A DNA stretch of 6,867 nt from DATLBA01 sp035527275 (GTDB taxonomy: Bacteria > Planctomycetota > Phycisphaerae > FEN-1346). The notes below the pieces were generated by a model. That model made no database searches. It saw only the letters and a program-made list of their open reading frames with translations, and was not told where the DNA came from. The DNA lies in the NCBI GenBank assembly GCA_035527275.1, contig DATLBA010000081.1:1-6867 (forward strand), read 5' to 3'. Both the position numbers and the translations under genes were made by a program. Shown in pieces: positions 1 to 5,389 of the stretch; the first letter of the stretch is position 1, and the number at the start of each line of letters is the position of its first letter.

Positions 1-328
1 GGCCATTAACCCAGGCGGCGACGCCGTCATCGGAGCCGAGCAGCAGTTTGGCCGAAACGTTCCGCGCCGCGTGAACGTAGGTGAAGGCATAGGCCGCGCA
101 GTACTCGCGCGGATGCAGGCCGATAGCGTTCAAATCCACCACGCCGTTTTTCTGATAGACCGGCCGCCACTCCAAGTGCGCCACGTGCTCGCCCGGCGAC
201 GGCGCCAGGGGCGGCTCGGGCAGATAGGGCGCGGCAAGGATCCGCGCCGGGTCGGGGTTGGGGAAAGCGCCGAGGATGAGCCATCCCGTGATGAGCGTGT
301 CGGGGGCTACACCGGTCTTTTTGGGCAT
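1..328 (-). CDS. Partial protein, N-terminal part of a planctomycete-type domain (C-terminus beyond window)
   Basis: This minus-strand frame is open from ATG 328 to the window edge, giving 109 codons. Near the N-terminus it reads WLILGAFPNPDP, and near the edge LLLGSDDGVAAWVNG, separated by a VVDLNAIG stretch. I recognise this order from a beta-rich domain, somewhat like PA14 or carbohydrate-binding modules, that is frequent in planctomycete extracellular or large multidomain proteins. The function of this particular protein cannot be read from the fragment. ATG 328 has AAAGGA about 10 nt upstream. An in-frame ATG at 355 would add nine polar residues (MPQRKDDST) but has no good ribosome binding site. 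No signal peptide follows either start, which is odd for a domain usually seen on exported proteins. The frame is clearly coding in style; the domain assignment is from memory and moderately sure. Confidence 0.7.
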   Translation of the reverse strand, partial: MPKKTGVAPDTLITGWLILGAFPNPDPARILAAPYLPEPPLAPSPGEHVAHLEWRPVYQKNGVVDLNAIGLHPREYCAAYAFTYVHAARNVSAKLLLGSDDGVAAWVNG

Positions 329-524
329 GGTACTGTCATCCTTTCGCTGAGGCATGGAACGCGGAGCAAGGCGTCCTTTGCCCGTAGGGTATCAAGGTTA
401 TGAGGCTCAGGTCGCCGAACAGCGGTATCCTGGCGAACGGGGCGAGAAGGAAAGCCCCGCCGCCGCGGAGGCCGCCACGAGACACACAGCGAGAGTGAGC
501 GCCCTTACTGCCGGATTCCCCGAC

Positions 525-632
525 CTAATTGCTGACCAGATTGATGTCGTATCTGATCTCCAAGTCAAATTCTACGGTGGTTCCGTGCTGCTCAAAATTG
601 CGCACGGTTGCCGAAGTTCCGGGGACACCCAT
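525..632 (-). CDS. Possible 35-residue small ORF, unrecognised
   Basis: The minus strand reads ATG at 632 to TAG at 525-527, 35 residues. The second half (VEFDLEIRYDINLVSN) has a composition and hydrophobic/acidic alternation more protein-like than the usual antisense shadows of this GC-rich DNA. There is no convincing ribosome binding site, and the ATG lies inside the palindrome cluster at 622-673. The first residues are therefore encoded by repeat sequence. It could be the 3' remnant of a longer gene whose front was replaced by the repeat, or a chance frame. I do not recognise a family. Confidence 0.2.
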   Translation of the reverse strand: MGVPGTSATVRNFEQHGTTVEFDLEIRYDINLVSN

Positions 633-673
633 AACCGTGTCCCGTCAAGGCCCTGGTCACAGGGCACGGTTAT
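622..673. repeat. Overlapping inverted repeats (REP/MITE-like palindrome cluster)
   Basis: Three hairpins share bases. GGGACAC (622-628) pairs with GTGTCCC (637-643) across an 8-nt loop. ATAACCGTG (631-639) is perfectly inverted as CACGGTTAT (665-673). GCCCTG (650-655) pairs with CAGGGC (660-665) across GTCA. The first two cannot form together. The AAGTTCCGGGGACAC edge resembles termini of small palindromic elements spread by REP-associated (IS200-like) tyrosine transposases, but that identification is from memory. An intact element or transposase is not present here. Confidence 0.5.
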
Positions 674-762
674 AATATCACATTACTTAATTGCTTTGGC
701 CGTTGGCCTTCGGCTTCGGGCCGGGTTTCTGTTCCTGGAGCCGGCGGGCCACCTCGTCCGGC

Positions 763-931
763 TCCGACCGGCAGGTCGAGACCGACTTCTCGATGCTCAA
801 ACACCTGCTCGGCTCGGCGGTCCGCAGCCGACGCGACCACGCCATCGACGGCGAAATCCTCTTGCGAGTCCTGACGGTCAACCTGATGATCATCCGGCGT
901 CTCTACCTAAAACGGTCTTTTCAACAGAGCC
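763..931 (+). pseudogene. DDE transposase remnant, C-terminal end only
   Basis: The plus frame beginning at 763 reads SDRQVETDFSMLKHLLGSAV and, further on, ILLRVLTVNLMIIRRL. This is the pattern of the C-terminal end of IS4/IS5-like DDE transposases: an R-Q-V-E motif carrying the catalytic Glu (codon 778-780), then a basic helix and the ILLRVLTxNLMI end. Only about 50 of the several hundred residues of such a protein are present, and nothing upstream in any frame supplies the two catalytic Asp motifs. After LYLKRSF the frame runs on without a stop into the antisense of the next gene, so even the natural stop is lost or lay in another frame. Positions 913-931, read on the minus strand, begin GGCTCTGTTGAAAAG, which looks like an IS terminal repeat. 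No matching left end is visible. Confidence 0.55.
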
Positions 932-933
932 GG

Positions 934-1617
934 TCAGACGCCATTTTTCCGTGCGGCTTTTGGGTCGATGAGCGCGCCGATTGCCTCGGGCGAAAGGTCG
1001 CGGAGCGAATCGACGACCAGGGCGGCGCGCTCGGCGAGGGTCTCGCGCGGCGCGGTGCCCACGATCGCGATGGGCGTCATCCCGGCCCGCCGGGCGGCCT
1101 CCAGGCCGGCGACCGCGTCCTCGACGACGGCGCAGCAGCGCGGCTGGACGCCCAACTTCTCGGCCGCCTTGAGGAATACTTCCGGGTCGGGTTTGCCGGT
1201 CCGGACCTCATCGCCGGTGACCGTCGCGTCGAAGAAGCCCTCCCGCCCGAGCCCGTCAAGGACCACGGCGACGTTTTCGGGCGGTCCGGACGACCCGACG
1301 GCCAGGGCGAACCCGGCCGCCTTCAGCGCGTCCAACAGTTCGGCCGCACCGTCCATCGCGGGGAAGTTCTCGCGGAGGATCTCGCGGTACTGGACTTCTT
1401 TCCAGCCGCCGAGGGCCTCGATTTCGTCTTCCGGAACATCGTCGCCCCAGAGAGTCTTGATGATGTCGCGGTTCTTGCGGCCGAAGACGGCCGCGAACTG
1501 CGCTTCGCTGATGGATTGGCCGAGGCGCCCGGCCAGGCGCTTCCACGCCTCGAAGTGGGGCTCGTAACTATCGACGAGGACCCCGTCCATGTCGAAGATG
1601 ACGGCGCGAGTATGCAT
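934..1617 (-). CDS. HAD-superfamily (subfamily IA) sugar phosphatase / beta-phosphoglucomutase-like protein
   Basis: The protein has 227 residues and should be cytosolic, acting on a small phosphorylated sugar. All four HAD motifs are visible. Motif I is FDMDGVLVDS with nucleophile D9 and acid/base D11. Motif II is VGSSG with S109. Motif III is GKPDPE with K142. Motif IV is VVEDAVAG with E166 and D167 for Mg2+. The alpha-helical cap lies at about residues 17-85. HFEAW (21-25) and R50 match beta-phosphoglucomutase cap positions, and the length fits (PgmB is about 221). After S109 it has SGPPE where PgmB has a phosphate-binding Lys-Asn, so a phosphatase or another mutase is as likely. The start at ATG 1617 places M1 eight residues before D9 and has GAGGGAG 5 nt upstream. 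An upstream in-frame start at 1671 would add an atypical 18-residue leader. The gene is divergent from the transporter gene. Confidence 0.92.
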   Translation of the reverse strand: MHTRAVIFDMDGVLVDSYEPHFEAWKRLAGRLGQSISEAQFAAVFGRKNRDIIKTLWGDDVPEDEIEALGGWKEVQYREILRENFPAMDGAAELLDALKAAGFALAVGSSGPPENVAVVLDGLGREGFFDATVTGDEVRTGKPDPEVFLKAAEKLGVQPRCCAVVEDAVAGLEAARRAGMTPIAIVGTAPRETLAERAALVVDSLRDLSPEAIGALIDPKAARKNGV

Positions 1618-1642
1618 CGGTTCTCCCTCGTGAAGGCGGGGC

Positions 1643-1671
1643 AGGATAGCAGGCCGCAGCCCGTGAGACAA
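1643..1671 (-). promoter_or_regulatory. Candidate sigma-70-type promoter for the HAD gene
   Basis: On the minus strand TTGTCT (1671-1666) and TATCCT (1648-1643) are separated by 17 nt, each matching four of six consensus bases. The implied start near 1636 leaves a leader of about 20 nt containing GAGGGAG (1629-1623). This is prediction from sequence only. Confidence 0.4.
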
Positions 1672-1747
1672 GAGTTCGAGCCGTTCGCTTTGCGGGTGGG
1701 TGTGTTCGGCGCGCTCGAAGCCGGCGCGCGCAAGCGGCGTCTTTTGC

Positions 1748-1777
1748 TTGACGGTCTCGGCGCCGGCCGCCTAAAAT
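1748..1777 (+). promoter_or_regulatory. Candidate sigma-70-type promoter for the NSS transporter
   Basis: TTGACG (1748-1753) and TAAAAT (1772-1777), five of six consensus bases each, are separated by 18 nt. Transcription would begin near 1784, giving a leader of about 58 nt before ATG 1842. It is the best promoter match in the window and lies in the divergent intergenic region, pointing the right way. Confidence 0.6.
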
Positions 1778-1841
1778 CTGCGGCACGTCCACCTCGCACC
1801 CGGCTTTCGGCGGTTCAGCGAGAGCCCCATGGGGGGCCGTG

Positions 1842-3587
1842 ATGAGCCAGACCTCTTTGGCGCCCGAGAAGCGCGACCGCTGGGACAGCCGCACGGCCTT
1901 CATCATGGCCGCAGTCGGCAGCGCGGTCGGCCTGGGGAACGTCTGGCGGTTTCCGTATATCGTCCACGCCAACGGCGGCGGGGCGTTCTTCATCCCCTAC
2001 ATCATCGCGCTGGTGACGACGGGTATCCCCCTGATGATTCTGGAGATGGGCGTGGGCCAGATGTTCCAGGGCTCGGCGCCGGCGGCTCTCAGGCGGGTCA
2101 ATCGTAACTTCGAGTGGGTCGGCTGGTTCGCCCTGGGCACCGCCAGCATCATCTCCTTCTACTATGCGATTATCATGGCCTACTCGTGGCAGTTCCTCGT
2201 CGAGTCGTTCTGGTATGCTTTCGATGAGGCGTTGCCCTGGGCGAAGGATGCCGAAGGCTATTTCACAGCGCACGTCCTGAACCAGGCGACGACGGAGGGC
2301 GAGATCTGGCAACTCCAGTGGCCGCTCGTCGCCGGCCTGGCCGCCACCTGGCTGTCCGTCTTCCTGATTATTCACAAGGGGGTCCACCGTGTGGGGCGGG
2401 TGGTCATGATCACGGTTCCGCTGCCGGTTGTCCTGCTGATTGTGCTTGCGATTCGGGGGCTGACACTGCCGGGCGCCGCCGCCGGAATCGAGTACTATCT
2501 GAACCCGGACTTTGAGGTCTTGAAAGAGCCGAAGGTCTGGCTGGCGGCATACGGTCAGGTCTTCTTCAGCCTGTCGCTGGGCTTCGGCATCATGATCGCC
2601 TATGCGAGTTACAACCGCCGGCGCGGCGACATCACGAACAACGCGTTCATTACGAGCCTGGCGAACTGCGCGACGAGTTTCCTGGCGGGCTTCGTGGTCT
2701 TCAGCGTCCTCGGGTTCCTCGCGTTCAAGGAGGGCGGGGTGCCGGTCGGGGAAGTGGTCAAGGGCGGGCCGGACCTGGCGTTTGTGACCTATCCGCTGGC
2801 CATCTCCAAACTGGGCGACTTCGGCCGCTTCTGGCCGCCGCTGGTGGCTGTGTTGTTCTTCGTGACGCTGCTGAGCCTCGGCATCGACTCGCTCTTCTCG
2901 CTGGTCGAGGCGGCGGTTGCCGGTCTCCACGACCGGTTCGGTTTCCTGACGCGCAACATTGTGACCGCGGGCCTGTGCGCGACGGGTTTCCTGGCGGGTC
3001 TTCTGTTTGCGACGCGCGGCGGCCTGGCGTGGGTCGGCGTCTTCGACCGCTGGTGCAGCGACTACGGCCTGGCGTTCGTCGGCCTCGTCGAGTGCCTCGC
3101 CATCGGGTACTTTTTCCGGACGGCGCGGCTGCGCGAGTACGTCAACACCGTCTCGGAAATCCACCTGGGCGGATGGTGGGAACTGTGCATCCGGCTGGTG
3201 ACGCCCGTCGCCCTGACCGGCCTCCTGGGCTATCAGATCCTGACCCAGGAGTTGACCGGCGAGGGAGGCGACTGGCGGCAGGGCGTGGCGAAGATCGTCT
3301 TCTTCGGGCTCCTGGTCCTCGCGTTCCTGCTCGGTCGGCGTAAGCGGCTGATTGCGATTTTGGGTTCCGGCGTGGTGGCGTACTTTATCTTTGAGGTCTG
3401 GCTCAGCACGGCGGCGGCGCTTACGGGGGCGCTGGCGCTGATGATCCTCTTCGGCGGGCTGGCGATCTGCATCGGGATTGCGCTTCGGGGCAAGGACGTG
3501 GAGCATCACGAGCGGACACACGGCTGGCCGGAAGAGGAGCGCCGGGCCCATCTGCCCCACGCCGCCTCCGAGGACGAGGACGGCTGA
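1842..3587 (+). CDS. Sodium-dependent transporter, NSS/SNF (SLC6) family
   Basis: The protein has 581 residues and is an inner-membrane Na+-coupled symporter; bacterial relatives mostly carry amino acids. The TM1 signature (VGLGNVWRFPY, 29-39) and NGGGAFFIPYIIA are diagnostic. Aligning to LeuT, Na+ ligands include G26, A28, V29 and N33, gate residues R36, Y108, F242 and D402, and TM6 has the unwound SLGFG (245-249). Two sites look like animal SLC6 proteins. TM8 has LGIDS (L346, D349, S350) at Na2. The chloride-site set Y53, Q239, S243, N275 and S279 is complete, with Ser where LeuT has Glu290, so Cl- dependence is inferred. After the usual 12 helices, two more hydrophobic segments (about 503-520 and 522-547) and a charged tail follow, making it longer than LeuT. 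ATG 1842 is chosen; a GTG lies one codon upstream. Only a G-rich run (1831-1836) can serve as ribosome binding site. The substrate is unknown. Confidence 0.96.
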   Translation: MSQTSLAPEKRDRWDSRTAFIMAAVGSAVGLGNVWRFPYIVHANGGGAFFIPYIIALVTTGIPLMILEMGVGQMFQGSAPAALRRVNRNFEWVGWFALGTASIISFYYAIIMAYSWQFLVESFWYAFDEALPWAKDAEGYFTAHVLNQATTEGEIWQLQWPLVAGLAATWLSVFLIIHKGVHRVGRVVMITVPLPVVLLIVLAIRGLTLPGAAAGIEYYLNPDFEVLKEPKVWLAAYGQVFFSLSLGFGIMIAYASYNRRRGDITNNAFITSLANCATSFLAGFVVFSVLGFLAFKEGGVPVGEVVKGGPDLAFVTYPLAISKLGDFGRFWPPLVAVLFFVTLLSLGIDSLFSLVEAAVAGLHDRFGFLTRNIVTAGLCATGFLAGLLFATRGGLAWVGVFDRWCSDYGLAFVGLVECLAIGYFFRTARLREYVNTVSEIHLGGWWELCIRLVTPVALTGLLGYQILTQELTGEGGDWRQGVAKIVFFGLLVLAFLLGRRKRLIAILGSGVVAYFIFEVWLSTAAALTGALALMILFGGLAICIGIALRGKDVEHHERTHGWPEEERRAHLPHAASEDEDG

Positions 3588-3605
3588 GGCCCGGAGCGCT
3601 GCGAC

Positions 3606-3622
3606 AACAGCGCTGCGCTGTT
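3606..3622 (+). terminator. Possible terminator hairpin after the NSS gene
   Basis: AACAGCGC (3606-3613) and GCGCTGTT (3615-3622) form a perfect palindrome around one base, 18 nt after the transporter stop. In RNA this gives a stem of 6-7 pairs with a 3-5 nt loop, followed by only TCT. The weak T tract makes it a poor intrinsic terminator; it may act with Rho or simply protect the 3' end. Confidence 0.35.
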
Positions 3623-3658
3623 TCTGGCGTGCGGGATTCCAGCCCTTGGGGAGACCGG

Positions 3659-3687
3659 TTGACCCGGTCGCCACCGGCCGGTAGATT
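3659..3687 (+). promoter_or_regulatory. Candidate promoter for the nucleotidyltransferase gene
   Basis: TTGACC (3659-3664, five of six) and TAGATT (3682-3687, four of six) are spaced by 17 nt. The predicted start near 3694 leaves a leader of about 27 nt with a strong AAGGAGG (3710-3716). The -35 lies in an inverted repeat, GACCGG/CCGGTC (3653-3669), which could be incidental. Confidence 0.45.
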
Positions 3688-3720
3688 GGCGCCGCACAAG
3701 CCGCAGCGGAAGGAGGGGCC

Positions 3721-4455
3721 ATGAAAGGTGTGATTCTGGCAGGCGGGTTGGGGACGCGGCTGAATCCCCTCACGAAAATCACTAACAAGCATCTGCTGCC
3801 GGTCTATTCGAAGCCGATGATTTACTATTCCGTCGAGTGCCTCGTCGGGGCCGGCATCGCGGACATTTGCATCGTCACGGGCGGCAACTCGGCCGGCGAC
3901 TTCATCCGGCTGCTGGAAAACGGCGAAGCGTTCGGCCTCTCGCGGCTCCATTACGCCTACCAGAAAGGGGAGGGGGGCATTGCCGAGGCCCTGGATCTGG
4001 CGAGCGAATTCGCCGAGGGCAGCAAGGTCTGCGTTGTCCTCGGTGACAACATCCTCGAGCGCTCCATCCGCCGCGCCGTCGAGAAGTTCGAAAAACAGCC
4101 GGCGGGCGCGAAGGTCTTCCTGAAGGAGGTCCCGAACCCCGAGGCTTACGGCATCGCCGAACTCGACGGCGACCGCATCGCCCGAATCGTCGAAAAGCCC
4201 AAGGCGCCCAAGTCCAACCTGGCCGTCATCGGCGTCTATATGTATCCGCCGGACGTCTTCGGCATCATCCCCACGCTGAAACCCAGCGCCCGGGGGGAAC
4301 TCGAAATCACCGACGTGAACAACCATTACGTCGAAGCGGGGACCATGACCTATGAGATCGTCGATGGCTGGTGGGCGGACGCTGGCGAGAGCATCGACTC
4401 GTGGCTGGAGGCGTGCCAGTTGGTGGCGGCGTCGGGGGCGAATAAGGCCGAGTGA
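3721..4455 (+). CDS. Sugar-phosphate nucleotidyltransferase, short RmlA-like (glucose-1-phosphate thymidylyltransferase type)
   Basis: The 244-residue protein would join a sugar 1-phosphate to an NTP, releasing pyrophosphate and an NDP-sugar for cell-surface polysaccharide synthesis. The N-terminal loop GGLGTRLNPLT (8-18) and KHLLPVYSKPMIYY (23-36) are the nucleotide-binding signature. LGDN with D109 and WADAG with D220 supply the two expected Mg2+ ligands, and VEKP (157-160) and GVYMY (171-175) are also typical. SARGELEITDVN (189-200) is the family's conserved C-terminal motif. It is about 45 residues shorter than classical RmlA (near 290) and so lacks the C-terminal helices that form the allosteric site, as in other short members. 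No rmlB, rmlC or rmlD gene is adjacent, so the true sugar and nucleotide are uncertain. ATG is preceded by AAGGAGG at 4 nt. The gene converges on dcd with a 37-nt gap. Confidence 0.93.
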   Translation: MKGVILAGGLGTRLNPLTKITNKHLLPVYSKPMIYYSVECLVGAGIADICIVTGGNSAGDFIRLLENGEAFGLSRLHYAYQKGEGGIAEALDLASEFAEGSKVCVVLGDNILERSIRRAVEKFEKQPAGAKVFLKEVPNPEAYGIAELDGDRIARIVEKPKAPKSNLAVIGVYMYPPDVFGIIPTLKPSARGELEITDVNNHYVEAGTMTYEIVDGWWADAGESIDSWLEACQLVAASGANKAE

Positions 4456-4492
4456 GGATCGCGGAAACCGCACCCGATGGGCATTGGCGCTG

Positions 4493-5083
4493 CTATGAAC
4501 CGCTCACCCCAGTTTGGCCTTGGAATTGGCTGTCGTTGCGGAAAGGTCTGCCGTGCACTTGTTCGACGATGAGCTGGCAGATGGGAGTCTCGGGATACAG
4601 CAGAACAGGAATGGACCCCAAGTTGATCAGTTCCAGCGTTGCTGTGCCGGCAAAGCCAGCGTGTATTGTCGGCGCCGTGAAATGAACGAGTAGGCCACAC
4701 CTGGAATACGAGCTTCGGCCTTCGATGCGTGCTGCAAGGCAGGGCGCCTCTGCGTCTGTGGGTATCGGCAGCTCGACGTGTTCCAATGTTTTTCCAAGCA
4801 CCATCTTTTGGGGCCCCAACGAATAGGGTTGTTCGTCCGAGATGGTTCGGCTTTCAGAATTTGGGCCGAACAGGTCGGCAAAGGTCCCCCGGCGCAAATC
4901 AATGTTTATGGCCAGCCCTTCCCGGAAGTAGGCGATCTCGTGGCCCAATCGCAGGTCCACGGCGCTCGTTTGGTAAGGGCAGTCGGGAAGGTTCGGCCCC
5001 ATCTGGCGAGGCGTCGGCTCTGGGTTGATCACCAGCCAGCCCTTGTCAAGCGCCTCTTGGATGCTGACGTTCGAAAGTATCAT
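4493..5083 (-). CDS. dcd: dCTP deaminase (dUTPase-fold family)
   Basis: The 196-residue protein is predicted to convert dCTP to dUTP plus ammonia in the cytosol, feeding dTTP synthesis. The order of motifs fits the family. AVDLRLG (41-47) stands where others have S/T-V-D-V-R-L-G. EGRSSYSRCGLLVH (121-134) holds the active-site Ser and R128. HFTAPTIHAGFAGTATLEL follows, with E151 at the catalytic Glu position. Then come PETPICQL (164-171) and the tail SQFQGQTG (185-192). IHAGF replaces the more common IDPGF/W. Whether it also hydrolyses dUTP, as bifunctional archaeal-type enzymes do, cannot be told. The start ATG overlaps the stop of the upstream gene as ATGA and has no ribosome binding site close by, so coupled translation is likely. 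Base composition is less GC-rich than its neighbours, a possible sign of transfer. Confidence 0.9.
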   Translation of the reverse strand: MILSNVSIQEALDKGWLVINPEPTPRQMGPNLPDCPYQTSAVDLRLGHEIAYFREGLAINIDLRRGTFADLFGPNSESRTISDEQPYSLGPQKMVLGKTLEHVELPIPTDAEAPCLAARIEGRSSYSRCGLLVHFTAPTIHAGFAGTATLELINLGSIPVLLYPETPICQLIVEQVHGRPFRNDSQFQGQTGVSGS

Positions 5084-5328
5084 GGGTTGGGGATCACGTC
5101 TTCCTTGTTAACGGGAATAACGGGCTGGTTTTCCGCTGGCAGGACGGCCCACACGGTGTCTCCCTCATGGAAAAAGCGCACGCTAACGGCGCCGTCTCCC
5201 TCGCGGACCTTGTCTTTCGGCACGAAGAAAGACGAAGCCGTACGCGATTTTGGCGGGTGGTAGACCATAGTGCTCTCATCGCTGAACATGCCCTTGAGAA
5301 TCCGGCACTTGAGCCAACCTTGAGTCAT
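5080..5328 (-). CDS. Uncharacterised 82-residue protein coupled to dcd
   Basis: I do not recognise this small protein. It begins MTQGWLKCRILKGMFSDE and ends PVNKEDVIPNP. Alternating hydrophobic and charged runs (SSFFVPKDKV, AVSVRFFHEGDTVWAVLP) suggest a compact, all-beta fold of the small-barrel kind. There is no signal peptide, membrane segment, cysteine pair or obvious nucleic-acid or metal motif. ATG 5328 has TAGGGAG 6 nt upstream; M14 is an alternative start with a weaker site. Its stop overlaps the dcd start as ATGA, and a promoter-like sequence sits just upstream, so it leads a two-gene unit. A role linked to dCTP deaminase is an inference from that arrangement only. Its base composition, like that of dcd, is less GC-rich than the flanking genes. 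Confidence 0.7.
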   Translation of the reverse strand: MTQGWLKCRILKGMFSDESTMVYHPPKSRTASSFFVPKDKVREGDGAVSVRFFHEGDTVWAVLPAENQPVIPVNKEDVIPNP

Positions 5329-5336
5329 GGTATACT

Positions 5337-5354
5337 CCCTACCTGTCCCCTACC
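5337..5354 (-). repeat. Direct repeat between promoter and start of the small gene
   Basis: On the minus strand GGTAGGG occurs twice, 11 bp apart (5354-5348 and 5343-5337), about one helical turn. The second copy overlaps the ribosome binding site and the first covers the predicted transcription start. It could be an operator, or simply a duplicated Shine-Dalgarno-like sequence. Confidence 0.3.
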
Positions 5355-5359
5355 ATTCT

Positions 5360-5389
5360 ATTGTATCGGCGTATCCCCTCTTCTCGCAA
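5360..5389 (-). promoter_or_regulatory. Candidate promoter for the small gene and dcd
   Basis: TTGCGA (5389-5384) and TACAAT (5365-5360) are 18 nt apart on the minus strand. The start would lie near 5352, about 24 nt before ATG 5328. The -35 element falls inside the hairpin at 5378-5400. Confidence 0.45.

Larger units (their letters stand above)
329..933. other. Gene-poor stretch with palindromes and transposase remnant
   Basis: This stretch of about 600 bases carries no intact gene. The part from 356 to 520 holds nothing I can assign. Positions 525-632 contain a short minus-strand frame, 622-673 a cluster of inverted repeats, and 763-931 the 3' end of a transposase. The middle part (about 525-690) is visibly more AT-rich than the flanking genes, which fits an insertion scar or former mobile DNA. 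Confidence 0.6.

Noticed and set aside
71..403. Plus-strand frame opposite the left-edge gene
   Set aside because: It is Arg/Gly/Val-rich with no motif, while the opposite strand carries a recognisable domain signature.
671..676. Perfect TATAAT next to the palindromes
   Set aside because: There is no -35 match at the right spacing and no downstream plus-strand gene, only the transposase remnant.
691..1842. A 383-codon plus-strand open frame over the HAD gene
   Set aside because: Only its first part (763 to about 912) resembles a transposase. The rest is antisense to the HAD gene with shadow-like composition, so it is not a fusion protein.
1815..3788. A 657-codon open frame on the minus strand across the whole transporter gene
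   Set aside because: Its product is a monotonous Arg/Glu/Gln/Asp-rich string with no domain. It is antisense to an unmistakable NSS protein, as expected from high GC at third codon positions.
4461..4471. GCGG-AAA-CCGC hairpin between the converging genes as a bidirectional terminator
   Set aside because: The four-pair stem with no T tract on either side is too weak to call.
3421..4473. A 350-codon minus-strand frame over the nucleotidyltransferase
   Set aside because: It is antisense to a gene with full catalytic motifs and a strong ribosome binding site, and shows no family features itself.
4493..5328. dcd plus small gene as an anti-phage nucleotide-depletion system
   Set aside because: The deaminase has the standard length and motifs of metabolic dCTP deaminase, and no defence-type partner, kinase or nuclease is nearby.
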